Shown here: in pieces, positions 44,291-56,319 of the stretch
How positions within the stretch are numbered: the first letter of the stretch is position 1
How the letters are laid out: each line of letters starts with the position of its first letter
DNA from: Hyparrhenia diplandra
Taxonomy: Eukaryota > Streptophyta > Magnoliopsida > Poales > Poaceae
Assembly: GCA_015847255.1 (NCBI GenBank)
Contig: JADLZK010010864.1
Coordinates: forward strand, 99,068-163,067
Reading direction: 5' to 3'
DNA: 64,000 nt
Notes under the pieces: generated by a model
Database searches by the model: none
Told to the model about the DNA's origin: nothing
Seen by the model: the letters and a program-made list of their open reading frames with translations, nothing else
Translations under genes and position numbers: made by a program

Positions 44291-45715
44291 TTTTTTTTTT
44301 TTGAGTAAGTCACCGTGTGTGTGTCTGTGGGGGTGTGGGGGCGTTAATCCCCACCTGAATTTTATATAATGTGGCCCAAAACGGCCCGTAGAGTTTCATT
44401 TACAACCATAGAGGATGCGGTAATAGAATTTTACATGTGTACAACAATGATAGAAAAAATGAGGCTATCGATGTATTGCCGCCACAAGCAGAAGGCACCA
44501 TTGGTCTGCAACCGCTTTGCTCTTTTTCTTGAACCTGAACCGCCACTGCTCCGTTGTTTCCTTGCACGCTCTGAGCAGCTGTTCGACAGTTTGTGACTCG
44601 TTCCTGAAAACCTTGGCATTCCTTGCCTTCCAAATTTGCCACCATCCAAGGGCAATGAACGTCGAGAACTCCGTAGATGGGAAACCGGGATGAGGTTGGA
44701 TTTGATGTAGGAGCGAGGAGTCATGAGGAGCCACATGAACATTTTGACGCGCGGCAATCACCTGTACTAGGTTGACCTTCTCCCAGAAACTTCTTTCGAG
44801 GGCACAGCCACTGATAATATGCTCAGGTGTCTCGTCCTCGACACTGAATTCTTCGCTTGACCAACAGCCACATGAACATTTTGACGCGCGGCGGTGCAGA
44901 GCTGTCCCAGACAAAAGATGCTCTTTCATCCCTCATCTGGCCCCGATCGAGCCATGAGGAGCCCGTACGTAGATTGCCGAGGTGTCCAGGGATCCTTTTG
45001 AGTTTGTGAATGGTGAGACACGAAGATCAGCTTCGTCTGAGAGTTGAAATTCATTCATCATGAGCTTTAGCTGCTGAAGATCTGTTGTCGCACTCCGGCT
45101 GACCCTTGGCACAAGTGACTGCTGAACCCCGGTGCCGGTGGAGACCATCTCACTGACTGATGCATCTTGGTGTGAGCAGTGGCTGTGCAATACATGCTGG
45201 GAAAAGGTTTGAGAGTGCTTCATCCCCGAGCCAGACATCGTTCTAGATGGAGGCAGTCCGCCCATCTCCAATCTGAACAGAGGTTATAGCTTGGTACAGT
45301 GGTGAAGGGAGCGCAACACCTCCCAGTGATCACCACCCGAATGTTCTCGGGAGCAGAAGAGAGGTGAAACCCAGATATGGTTGAGGGAACCCCTCTCTTC
45401 TGCTCCCGAGCACCTGAACACAAGCATCTGCCAAGGTGTCTTCCATGTAGATGAGAACCAGGGTGCTCTTTCCGTAGTTGATGTGGAGACCCGAGAAGGA
45501 CGCAAACTGATCTAGGATTCCTTTCAGGCTGACAGCCGCATCTAGATCCCCTTTGAACACAAGCAAAGTGTCGTCCGTGTATTGGTATTGTAGAACTGCA
45601 CACGGGCTCCCAGCTTCTGTAGGATGTTGGATGGCGCCACTGCTTCTGATCATGCATTGCAGGGTTTCGGCCACTGGCAAGAAGAGATATGAGATTGGGT
45701 CACCCTGCTACAGTC
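44291..45715 (-). mobile_element. 5'-truncated L1-like LINE with poly(A)
   Basis: Read on the minus strand it begins within reverse transcriptase (QGDPISYLFLPVAETLQCM), has the catalytic YTDD (QYQYTDDTLLVFKGDLDAAV, then GLHINYGKS), the connecting part (SRSATTDLQQLKLMMNEFQL, EADLRVSPFTNSKGSLDTSA), and the zinc-binding/C-terminal part (ETPEHIISGCALERSFWEKV, STFIALGWWQIWKARNAKVF). It ends in a 12-base A tail (T run 44291-44302 on the plus strand). The endonuclease and first part of the RT are missing, as is usual for 5'-truncated LINE insertions, and several frame breaks make it inactive. It interrupts F-box fragment B of unit 6. Confidence 0.85.
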
Positions 45716-45720
45716 CTCTT

Positions 45721-46418
45721 TTGCATTGAGGACCCGGGCAACTCGGTGACTATTTTCGTGGGTATATATGGCCATCGGGCGTGCCGGCCCGCCCGCCCGC
45801 CGCACGTCGGGCCGTGCGGTGCAAAGACGGAGTCGGGCCGCCTTGGCCCATCGTGCTGTCGGGCCGTGCTAAAGGCGGGCTTCGTGCTTGGCCAACGGCC
45901 CGCACGCGGCCTGTTAGGCCATCGGGCCGCCCGACAAAGACACCAAGCACGAGACGCCCGGCGGCACGCCAAGCCCGACGACCTCCTCGCTGTGCTCGAC
46001 GGCAAAGCGAGTCGACCGCCGCCCGCCGTCCTCGAGATTTCCGCCTCCCCGGCTCGGTCTTGGTGTTGGCGCCGCCGTGTCCGCCTCCACCTGCTCCGCC
46101 CGGCCCCCTCGGCGCCGCCGTGTCCGCCCCATCCCTCGAATCTCCTCACCGATGCGCACAGGGAAAGGCCGGGAAGGACGAAGAAGCCGGCGGGGGAGGA
46201 GGAAGCCCAGGTGGCGAAGAAGATGCCGCCATGGCGGAGCCGAGTCGCGGCGACGAGGGAGAGGGCGTCGGGATGGGTTGCGCACTTGTGTGCAAAAAAG
46301 ATCGGGATGGGGATGGGTTACGTCCAGTTGAAGGGAATGGCAAGTGGAGCGAGGAATTAGCAGGCCACTAGGAAGGCTGGCCGGGCTGTTATCGGGCCGA
46401 TTGTTTCACCGGGCCGTG
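45721..46418. other. GC-rich block, possible hAT-type transposon piece
   Basis: Dense repeats of CGGGCC, GGCCCG and CGGGCCGTG at both edges (45780-45930, 46380-46418) resemble the subterminal regions of plant hAT elements. The middle (45960-46340) is an unrecognised GC-rich patch open in several frames, perhaps captured coding sequence. The LTR of element A is inserted at its right edge, so its far end would lie beyond the window. Confidence 0.35.
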
Positions 46419-47592
46419 TGTAGGGTCGAGATGGGGACTAGAGGGGGGGTGAATAGTCCTTTCTAAAACTAATTGCGCCGGCTAAACAAATATAATGCGG
46501 AATTGAAACTATTCGTTTAGCCAAGACTTCACCCCTCTAGCTATGACTCTAAATCACCTCACAAAAGATCCTACACAAAGCAAATGAGGTGATAAGCCTA
46601 GCTTGAGCTCCTAACCATTTCTATTGCAAGGTCACACAAACCTATGCACTAGTACTTCAAACAAGGGTGAGCTCCTATACAATTCTAATGAGCAAAAGCA
46701 CAAAGCCAAACCTAAGCTCACTAGATGCACTAAGGACAAGGCGACACACGCCTAACCCAAAGGCTCAAATTACTTAGCTACACAAACTAAGCAAAGCAAC
46801 TAACAAGCTACACAAGCTAGTAATTGCAAGAGCTACTCCACAAGCACAAGCACAAGGTATATATGAATGTAAATACAAGGCTTGTGATTTGGAGAATGCA
46901 AACCACCGAGAAGAGTAGACAAGTTGACACCGGTGATTTTTTACCGAGGTATCGGAAGCTTGCCAACTTCCCCTACTCCTCGTTGTGTCGACCAACACCT
47001 TGGGTGGTTCCTTTGGTGTTTCACCTAGATGGTTCTTGATTGTGTGATTCTCCGATCACTTGCCCCTCAAGGCACGCCCGCAAGGCACCGCAAGACACCA
47101 CTCTCAAGTGAGCCTCTCAAGGCACCGCAAGACACCACACACGCACAAGGGAGGTACTCACCGACACGCTCTAGTAGTGTCGCTCTTCGTGATCCCCACG
47201 AGGTGAGCACGAACCTCTCACAAATCCTCCTCTCGAGCACCGCACAAGCTTCCTTTGCGTGCTTCACGAAGTCTCTTGCCACCAAGCCGTCTAGGAGGTG
47301 GCAACCTCCAAGAGAAACAAGCACACCGCTTGCAACACGATCACCTAGTGTCACGACGCGATCTCTCAACGCGAATGCACTAGAATCACTCCTCACTTTG
47401 ATTTGATGAACACTATCAATCACAAGTGAGTGGGAGGGCTCTCAAGCACTCTCAAGCATGGACACAAAGTCCCCAAGGTGCTAAGCACCAGCCATGGCCG
47501 GCCACCCCATCTATTTATAGCCACAAGCCAAAATAGAGCCGTTGGGGAGGAACATGCAATTCCTCAAGGGCCAACCGGACGCCATTAAGCGC

Positions 47593-49101
47593 TGATGCTC
47601 ACTAACTCATATTTTTATGCATCAACCATTCATGGAAAAGAACTAAAATAAAATTAGATAACCTTATTAGGGTTTTCTACTAATGAATTCCATGAGTTTT
47701 GGTAAAGTTGTGATTTGCGAGGGACTTAATGTAAAATCAGCGTAAAATGACGTGGCATACGACCAACGTAACGCAACGCAATCCAACTCGAAACAAGTCC
47801 GAAAGGCTACGGATCTCTCCCGCGTGAACTAACCCGGAACCAAGAAATACATTATCTAGAAGACTCGAGAAAGGCACGACGATCGACGGGACCCGGAGGG
47901 GACCCCCCGGGCCGATCGGCCCAACTATTAGGCCGATCGCCCCCCCAGCCGCCGCCCGGCTCCGCTTCGAACGTTCCTCAACCGCCTCCAAGACTCGATC
48001 TAAACCGGTTGATTTGAGTCGGTTTGATCCGAGGGCGACGAAAGAAGTGCGGGATTGATTCAAGGTTAATACCACATCGCTTTGTTGAAGTAGAAGAGAC
48101 AGAGGAAGACCGATATATAAACAGCCCAAGACCCCTCAAGCCAAGACAAGTCCAAGTTTGATCTAAAGCTTCACGTTCAATAAGAAGTAGATCAAGGAAG
48201 AGCCAAGACAGGAACAAGAAGAGGAGACACCACGAGATAGGATAGCTAATTCATAGCTCTTTGAGCCTAGATTAGATAGAAAGTCGGGTTTAGAGAAGAG
48301 AGAGTGTATGCTCGGGTTCGGATCGAGAAGTTACACTATGGATCAATATAATTATTGTTTTCATACACCTTCGTGCTATTTAATTATTATGCATACAATT
48401 AGTTTACTTACACTTTATTCTAGTCATAGCATATTTGATATAGTCATTATTCATGGTAATTCGAAGTACTTATTCGTAGAGCTCCTAGTATATTACAGCT
48501 GTATGCTAGGTAATAGAGAGTATGTAAGCATGGTGCTTAGATATAATTTATTTGCGGATTCACCTTATATGCCGGGTCGTGTGGTAGATCGTAGTGGTGA
48601 CAAAGACTATTGAGTCCTTTGCAATCCTCCCCGTATAAGACTAGTCGATAATGATTCTTGGGATGATCTTGTTTCGTTCTTGATTTTCTTAAGTAATCTT
48701 CGGGTACACATTTTTATTTATGGTTTTGATTTATATATGATCTTATGCTATGCCTATTTATTTCCACTTCGTAAATTCTTTTTGTATGCTACATAAGAAC
48801 TGTCCCGTCTGTCATAAATCCAATCCTAATCTAACTAGGAATTAATCTTATCCTATTGTTCACCACGTGCACCTCACCTGTCTTATATACCTTATCATTA
48901 TTATCTTTTATTGGCTCACCCCCGTTTAAGTAAATGCTAAACCACCGAATCTCATTAGTCTTCTATCACTGTCCTTAATCAAATGAATTGTTAATCTTAT
49001 CTTCCTCGTGGATTCGATATTTAAAACCCTCCCCGGGTGAAATGCTCATCGGATATCCGTGCGCTTATGATCTATTTCTCGTAAGTTAACAAATACCAAC
49101 A
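47593..49101 (+). repeat. Element B left LTR
   Basis: TATA box GATATATAAACAG at about 48111. Palindromic GGCCGATCGGCC words at 47910-47940. It differs from the right LTR mainly at CNG sites. Confidence 0.9.
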
Positions 49102-49103
49102 AG

Positions 49104-49126
49104 CATTTCGCGCCGTTGTCGGGAAG
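49104..49126 (+). promoter_or_regulatory. Primer-binding site of element B
   Basis: CGCGCCGTTGTCGGG, close to the GGCGCCGTTGCCGGGG primer sites of plant Athila-type Gypsy elements (tRNA-Asp type). It starts within three bases of the LTR end. Confidence 0.75.
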
Positions 49127-49324
49127 ATTTAGATAACTTTTCTTTTTGATTATTGATAGATGAATTCTAAGTGTGGATTTGCTACTTAGCATCCCCCGCT
49201 TAAACAGATTTACCCGCTTATTGTCTTTTTTCCATCTTACTTGCGGGGTATTAACAGGTTAGACTGTGATTCACTATACTTCATCATCCGAATCAAGTCA
49301 ACCAAGAACACCAAGTTCCCGGCC

Positions 49325-51402
49325 ATGCTCGAAAAGACGTTGCGAGAGTTCTTCTGCTCCAAACATCGAGAACATTCGCGACCGGACCTACACTTCAAAT
49401 CAATCATGAGTTCGAGCTCAAGGCAAGCCTCATCAACATGGTGCAAGCTAACCCGTTTGAAGGAAAGACACATGAAGATGCAAGCACTCATCTCCGGACT
49501 TTCATGGAGATAGGCGCCACCATCAATATCAAGAACATTCCCAAGGACATGATCCTCGCTCCGTTTATTCCCTTTCTCACTATCGGGAAGAGCGAGGCAA
49601 TGGTTCTACTCAAAGTGAACAAAAAGATAGACACATGGGAGAAATGTTCAACCACATTCTTATCAAAAATTTTTCCCCATAGGCAAAACCAATGCCTTAC
49701 GTGGAAAAATTACCAACTTTCAAAGAAGAAAAGGGAGAATCTATTCCGCAGGCATGGGAACGTTTTCAAGAATACATATCAGATTGCCCTCACCATGGAA
49801 TGGAAGAATGGATGCTCTTACAAGGATTCTACCATGGACTAATTCAAAAACCAAGAGAGCATCTAGACGCCCTTCGGCGGAGGATCATTCTTATCACTCA
49901 CACCGGGGAAAGCCAACATACTTATGTGTAAGATATCAGAAAATCAAGGTTGGACCCCTCGAAGAACACCCAATACCGTCATCAAAGTGAAGAAATAGAA
50001 GAAGAACAAGAAGACTTGAAGGCAAGTATCAACCGGGATGGACGTGCTACTAAATTGGCTTGAGGAGCGAGCCAACTACAAGAAGGATCGACAAGCTTTA
50101 CAAGACTACATGAACGCTTCAAGAAGTTTAAGCTTGGTGGTTCATGAATCAGCACCAACCCAAAAAAGAAGACCCCAAGAACCACTAATCGACTTTTTTA
50201 CGGGTAAGTATTCGGGTAATAACTTTAATTCGGGTAATAAATTCAAACAACCTTCTTTACGAGAATTAATTGAAGAGCAAGTTAAAATTAATGATAATTT
50301 CTCTAAGAAGTTAGTTGCTAATGATAAAATTCTAGAAGATATAAATGCTAAAATGGATAACTTTTCTCGCTATGATAAAAAAGAGCAAGTTGCTTTTAAT
50401 ATCAAACTAGAATCAAAATTATCAAAATTGTCTCATCGCTATGCCTGTTGCCACTAATCATGAGCAGGTACATAACATCCGAACGAGAGGTGGTAAGCAA
50501 ACTACCGATCCACCATACCCGACAGAGCAAGAAGACCTTCGGCTAGGAAACCTACGGCACTCGCAGCCTCTCGCACCACCCGTAGTACCGGCCAACATTC
50601 CCGAAGACAAGGATGATGACGTAGAAGAAGTTGTGCGCCAAGAACCCGTGGGACAAGACTTTCACGACACCAACTTCCTACCATATCCAAGAAGAATAAG
50701 AAGACCTCAAGTTGATGATCAATTCGGCAAATTCATAGAGGTAATCCGTAAACTTTATATTAATGTACCTCTTCTAGATGCCATGCGTGTCCCTACATAC
50801 GCCAAGTACATTAGAGATATCTTAAACAAGAAGAGACCACTACCAACCACGGAGATCATCAAGCTAACAGAAGAGTGTAGTGCGGCAATCCTAAACACAT
50901 TACTCATCAAGAAAAAGGATCCAGGATGCCCCACTATAGAGTGCTCAATCGGAGATCAATATTTCAACAACGCACTCGTGATCTTGGAGCAAGTGTCGGT
51001 GTGATGCCCAAGGTTGTCTTCGACAAGCTTAAGCACCCTACCTTGGTTCCAACATCAATGTGTCTACAATGAGCGATCAATCGGCCAAGCTACCGTTAGG
51101 AATCGGCTGAGAATGTTCCGGTGAGGATCAGGGAGTTCTTTGTGCCGGTCGACTTCGTTTGTAATGGACATGCACCTGCACTCCGTGGTCTCACTCATCC
51201 TCGGACGACCATTCCCGAAAGCACCGCCAACGCTAACATCAACGTCAGTGCTGGAGAGATCACCTTTGAGATCAATGGAAAGGAGGAGAAGTTCGCCTTC
51301 AAACCCAGACCAGAACTCGCCACCAATACGAACATGATCGATCAAGAGAAGACGATGCCAGACGAACCATCCTCTCCGATGGAGGATGCAACGGAGGACT
51401 AG
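49325..51402 (+). pseudogene. Element B gag-protease, frameshifted
   Basis: LINMVQANPFEGKTHEDAST, HLRTFMEIGATINIKNIPKD, KIDTWEKCSTTFLSKIFP and ESIPQAWERFQEYISDCPHH are Athila gag (Retrotrans_gag) blocks. VIRKLYINVPLLDAMRVPTY, AKYIRDILNKKRPLPTTEII and KLTEECSAAILNTLLIKKKD lead into the aspartic protease region, where the catalytic D-L-G-A-S-type site (about 50975-50995) is split by a frame change. FAFKPRPE near the end marks the protease tail. Gag packages the RNA. Frames change at least four times. Confidence 0.8.
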
Positions 51403-51860
51403 AAGATTGGAAGGTCCCCGTTCGAGGACCTTAACTACGGACCCTCGCCGTCAGGTAATTCGGTAAAAATTTAAAAATCCAAAAATATTTTATTCTTTGC
51501 ATTTATCTTCTGCAATTTAAATTCCTGCACTTTTACATTCACCATAAAAAGAAAAATTACGCCCCATGATTAATAATTTATAATGAGTAAAGCCCGTTTA
51601 ATTACTTTTCTGTGGTGGCACAAAAATAATTTTACATCTTTCATTTTTTATTCAGAAAATACAAAAATTTTACAACCTTACAAGTGGGACCCATATGTCA
51701 TAGGGACAAAACATAAAATCATCACTTTCTTTATTCCTTTTCTCCTCCACCATCCAATTTCCACCAAAGCATATTTCCACTTGACCTAACATATACTATT
51801 CTAGCGTGGAATTTCAGCAAATAATAGATGGTGGAGAGGGCACGAAGAAGGGCCCACTTG

Positions 51861-51945
51861 TGGGGCCGACCGGCCCAATAATCAGGCCGATCGGCCCCCC
51901 CCCTCCTGGCCTATAAATAGAGCCGCCAGCCTTCTTCTCTTCTCA
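51861..51945 (+). promoter_or_regulatory. Internal promoter candidate in element B
   Basis: GGGGCCGACCGGCCCAATAA and AGGCCGATCGGCCCCCC repeat the palindromic word pair of the LTRs, and CTATAAATAG (51911-51920) is a textbook TATA box. An ATG with an open frame follows at 52079, leaving a leader of about 135 bases. Confidence 0.6.
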
Positions 51946-52078
51946 TCCCAAGCAACTAGAAATTCTGGTTTCCAAAGAGAGAAGAAGAACTGCCTTGAGC
52001 AGATTAGGAAAGAATTAGAGGAGAGAAAAACTTAGAAGAAAAAATCCTTTAGAAATCCTCTCGCCAAAATCCCAGAAA

Positions 52079-53510
52079 ATGTCGTCCTTGCTTGGAAGGT
52101 TTCGCCGGTCACGCTCAAACTCTCGGGCTGGTTCCGAGCAATCAATGAGCACCGACACAAGAGCAACGCCATCACCTCTAGCTTCTCCGTCTCCAATGCC
52201 TTCACCAAGCCAAGGTAAAACTCGACCTTAGACGCGTACACCTTCATTTGCAAGCGTGAGAAGAAAGGAGTAGGTATAATAAACTTAAGAACAGAGATTT
52301 CTCACTTACTCCTATGCTAGATAATACATTCATGGACCGTATAGGAATTTTACCAGAATTCAATACTATTTTTCAAATTCTGGGATGGTCTTCTTTCTAC
52401 GACACCTCTGAGAGGGGGTGCCGGCTTCTCACATTAGAATTTTTGTGCACACTAAATTACACTGAGGATGGTACCGGAGTGACCTTTCGGTTATTCTGGC
52501 AGACTTACACGATGACATGGAGACAACTTCGGTCTTTGCACTAGGTTTTGAGTCAAGCTGCCCTATAAATGTAACCTCCACCTTAAGCGACTTCAACAGG
52601 GGAAGTATTCGGAATGAAATCACTGGGAAGGGTATGTTCCAACCGACCTCGCACAAATGACATCCACCTTCCAACACTAAGATTCTTACACAAATGGATG
52701 GCCCTTGTCCTTTTCCCCACGAAAAGGACAATATCACCCGTCTGAGCATCGAGCCGGCATTCCTATATGCCGCCGTTAGAAGGACATCCGTTTCACCTGT
52801 TATGTCACTAGTAGACCATTGGCTATCACTCCCCAACTTAGTTGGAGAGATAAGCTGCACTTCATTAATCACTCGTGATAGCCAATGATCTAGGCCTGGG
52901 AGATGACACAACCATCACGTACATAACCACTCCACGAGACATCATAGGGTGCGACTATTTCGGCGGCGGGCCGTTGGGTAAGAAAAGACCGAGAACAAGA
53001 TACTACCTTCATAACAACAATGCAATCCCGTTACCTAACCGGGATTAGGCATATACTCGTGCAATCTTTCTTGATATATACGACGCGGCCGGTCCAACGT
53101 CGACCATCCACGTCAGCTGAGCTTCAACATCCCAATACTGAGAGGAGCTGACCAAACTCCAGAGGGTGCAGCGTACCAAGCATACGAGGGCTTCGTGCCA
53201 CCACATCCACGTCGCGCCTACCCAGGAGGATCGCTGCCCACACAGGAAATGCCAGAAGGTAGTCATGCTGCATTTATGCCGGCCCGTCATTCTTTTGCAG
53301 GTTACGAGTACCGCGATCCAGCAATATCCCGCCGAGGTGTGCGACAATATCGCACCCTAATCAACACTCAGAACGCCCACTCCGACATCTTGTACAATCA
53401 GCAAGAGTGGATGCGCAAAGGGGAGAGCAGCTGGACGACATCCAGGACGCGGTGGAGACCAACACTGAACAGCTGGAGAGACTTTTCGGCCGAATGAGAC
53501 ATAGGTAAGT
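52079..53510 (+). pseudogene. Element B second gene, ATHILA ORF-1-like
   Basis: Starts MSSLLGRFRRSRSNSRAGSE, then a proline/serine-rich part. IGILPEFNTIFQILGWSSFY, LLTLEFLCTLNY, GVTFRLFWQTYTMTWRQL, then the ITGKGMFQPTS, CTSLITR and EWMRKG blocks resemble the ATHILA ORF-1 family, a plant retroelement protein of unknown function. It ends with a coiled-coil-like QLDDIQDAVETNTEQLERLF near 53430-53490, then GRMRHR and TAG. Frames change several times. Confidence 0.7.
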
Positions 53511-54797
53511 GCATCAAGCAGCTTGGGGGAGTGGTCCCCGTTAAAAAACCACAAGGCTGAGGGAAACCTGTCAAACCAACAAAACCGCGGACCCTTTGGG
53601 GAAGGAGTGCCCCCCAAGGTAAGTATCTATCTACCTATTTATCTATTTATCTATATTACTATGGTTTTTAATTATTTAGCTATATATTTATATTTGAGTC
53701 TGTCTATTTAGCTAGTATAAATAATATTTGGTTTTTTAATATATATATAGGCGTGCTTAAAAAAAAAAAAAATAATAATTATTATTGATCCGTGAATTAT
53801 GCTATAAGAACATGATAGATGTTGTTCCTCTATGATCAATGCCTAGTCTACCATATTTATTTCTCCCAACATGGATATAATTGTTAAGATTCTAAAACAT
53901 GCTTTGAACTTGAGTTCTCGGGGAGTATGATCTTAAATTTCAAGTCTAGGCAATTGACTCGATATGATATGATAAAAGTTGAGCTACCATCTATCTTGTT
54001 CATATGTGACACTTAAATTCTGGAGTATTAATCTTTGAATTTTTAAATGAGTTTCTGTATGACATAAGCCCGATAAAATGAAATAAATGCCTTGTTGAAA
54101 ATATGCTAAAATTGCTTACAAGTATATATCTCTCTATGCTTTCAAGAGACTTGGGCATGACAAGCAAAAATAAAATAAAAAAAAAAATATATATATGAGA
54201 GAAAAGTGAGATGAGAAAGAGGGAGAGAAATGAACAAGTGTTCTACTAGGCGAGAAGGGCCTACCTCCCTAATAAAAAGAGATGAAAAATGAACAAATGT
54301 TCGGGAGCGAGTAGAGCTCACATCTCAAAAAAAAAAAAAAAAAGAAAAGGAGAGAGAAGAATGTGACAAAAGTCAATACGAGTGAGAAGAGCTCACCTCT
54401 CCAATTAAGTTGTCATGTAACCCGAGGTTCTTTAAAATTCATTGCCATAAAGAGAGATATATTTTCGTAAAACAAAAGAAGCAAAAGAAAAGGGCTAAGA
54501 AATTAAATGTTCACTATTAATTGTTGTCATACAGGAATACTCTGTGCTTTCACTTTATAATCTTTTGTAAAACTCCAGGGTTATAGTGAAACCACGAACT
54601 TGAGACATGGTGTTTGACTTAATTGTTCTATCTTTCAATAGTCCAAGATTCATGATGATAAAAACCCCATGCTCTCAAGTAAATATAAGCAAGTTTATGA
54701 TTCTAAATTTTTCATCCTATCTTGGTCGAGATTTGATTTGGTAACACACACAGAGTCTTGCTAGGGACTAGCAAGAGGTAAGCTTGGGGGAGTTTGT
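53511..54797 (+). other. Element B 3' non-coding region
   Basis: AT-rich with simple CTAT-type repeats (53615-53660), A runs (53759-53772, 54328-54343) and the purine tract near the right LTR. No gene. Confidence 0.6.
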
Positions 54798-56319
54798 TGA
54801 TGCTCACTAACTCATATTTTTATGCATCAACCATTCATGGAAAAGAACTAAAATAAAATTAGATAACCTTATTAGGGTTTTCTACTAATGAATTCCATGA
54901 GTTTTGGTAAAGTTGTGATTTGCAGGGACTTAACAGAAAATCAGCAGAAATGACGTGGCATACGACCAACGTAACGCAACGCAATCCAACTCCGAAACAA
55001 GTCCGAAAGGCTACGGATCTCTCCCGACGTGAACTAACTTCGGAACCAAGAAATACATTATCTAGAAGACTCCAGAAGGCACGACGATCGACGGGACCCA
55101 GAGGGGAGACCCCCCTGGGCCGATCGGCCCAACTATTAGGCCGATCGGCCCCCCCAGGCCGCCGTCTCAGCTCCGCTTCTGGAACGTTCCTCAACCGCCT
55201 CCAAGACTCGATCTAAACCGGTTGATTTGAGTCGGTTTGATCCGAGGGCGACGAAAGAAGTGCGGGATTGATTCAAGGTTAATACCACATCGCCTGTTGA
55301 AGTAGAAGAGACAGAGGAAGACCGATATATAAACAGCCCAAGACCCCTCAAGCCAAGACAAGTCCAAGTTTGATCTAAAGCTTCACGTTCAATAAGAAGT
55401 AGATCAAGGAAGAGCCAAGACAGGAACAAGAAGAGGAGACACCACGAGATAGGATAGCTAATTCATAGCTCTTTGAGCCTAGATTAGATAGAAAGTCAGG
55501 TTTAGAGAAGAGAGAGTGTATGCTCCGGTTCTGGATCAGTAAGTTACACTATGGATCAATATAATTATTGTTTTCATACACCTTCGTGCTATTTAATTAT
55601 TATGCATACAATTAGTTTACTTACACTTTATTCTAGTCATAGCATATTTGATATAGTCATTATTCATGGTAATTCGAAGTACTTATTCGTAGAGCTCCTA
55701 GTATATTACAGCTGTATGCTAGGTAATAGAGAGTATGTAAGCATGGTGCTTAGATATAATTTATTTGCGGATTCACCTTATATGCCGGGTCGTGTGGTAG
55801 ATCGTAGTGGTGACAGCACTATTGAGTCCTTTGCAATCCTCCCCCCGTGTATAAGACTAGTCGATAATGATTCTTGGGATGATCTTGTTTCGTTCTTGAT
55901 TTTCTTAAGTAATCTTCGGGGTACACATTTTTATTTATGGTTTTGATTTATATATGATCTTATGCTATGCCTGTTTATTTCCACTTCAGTAAATTCTTTT
56001 GTATGCTACATAAGAACTGTCCCGTCTGTCATAAATCCAATCCTAATCTAACTAGGAATTAATCTTATCCTATTGTTCACCACGTGCACCTCACCTGTCT
56101 TATATACCTTATCATTATTATCTTTTATTGGCTCACCCTGTTTAAGTAAATGCTAAACCACCGAATCTCATTAGTCTTCTATCACTGTCCTTAATCAAAT
56201 GAATTGTTAATCTTATCTTCCTCGTGGATTCGATATTTAAAACCCTCCCCGGGTGAAATGCTCACTGGATATCCGTGCGCTTGCGGATCTATTTCTCTGT
56301 AAGTTAACAAATACCAACA
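54798..56319 (+). repeat. Element B right LTR
   Basis: Second LTR. It has the better-preserved sequence at CAG/CTG sites. GGGCCGATCGGCCC at 55117-55130 and GGCCGATCGGCC at 55139-55150. Confidence 0.9.

Larger units (their letters stand above)
47593..56319 (+). mobile_element. Element B: Athila-like Gypsy element nested in element A
   Basis: LTRs 47593-49101 and 54798-56319 (about 1.51 and 1.52 kb) start TGATGCTCACTAACTC and end ATACCAACA. The primer site TTCGCGCCGTTGTCGGG follows the left LTR (Athila/Tat-type). The interior has gag-protease, then an ATHILA ORF-1-type gene, but no reverse transcriptase, integrase or RNase H, so it is non-autonomous. A purine-rich AAGCTTGGGGGAG (54780-54792) precedes the right LTR. 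No clean target duplication was found (AGCGC before, CCGAC after), perhaps because of sequence errors or a three-base loss at the left end (the right LTR is preceded by TGT). Confidence 0.9.

Noticed and set aside
45689..46371. Long frames in the GC-rich block as an Arg-rich protein
   Set aside because: Several overlapping frames on both strands with biased composition; no domain, and no start context better than chance.
47029..47423. Frames in the element A LTR (also 62294-62757)
   Set aside because: They lie in LTR sequence and are not preserved between the two LTR copies.
48308..48613. Protein frame MDQYNYCFHTPS..., also at 55551-55946
   Set aside because: It lies within both LTR copies of element B and repeats only because the LTRs do; no protein family was recognised.
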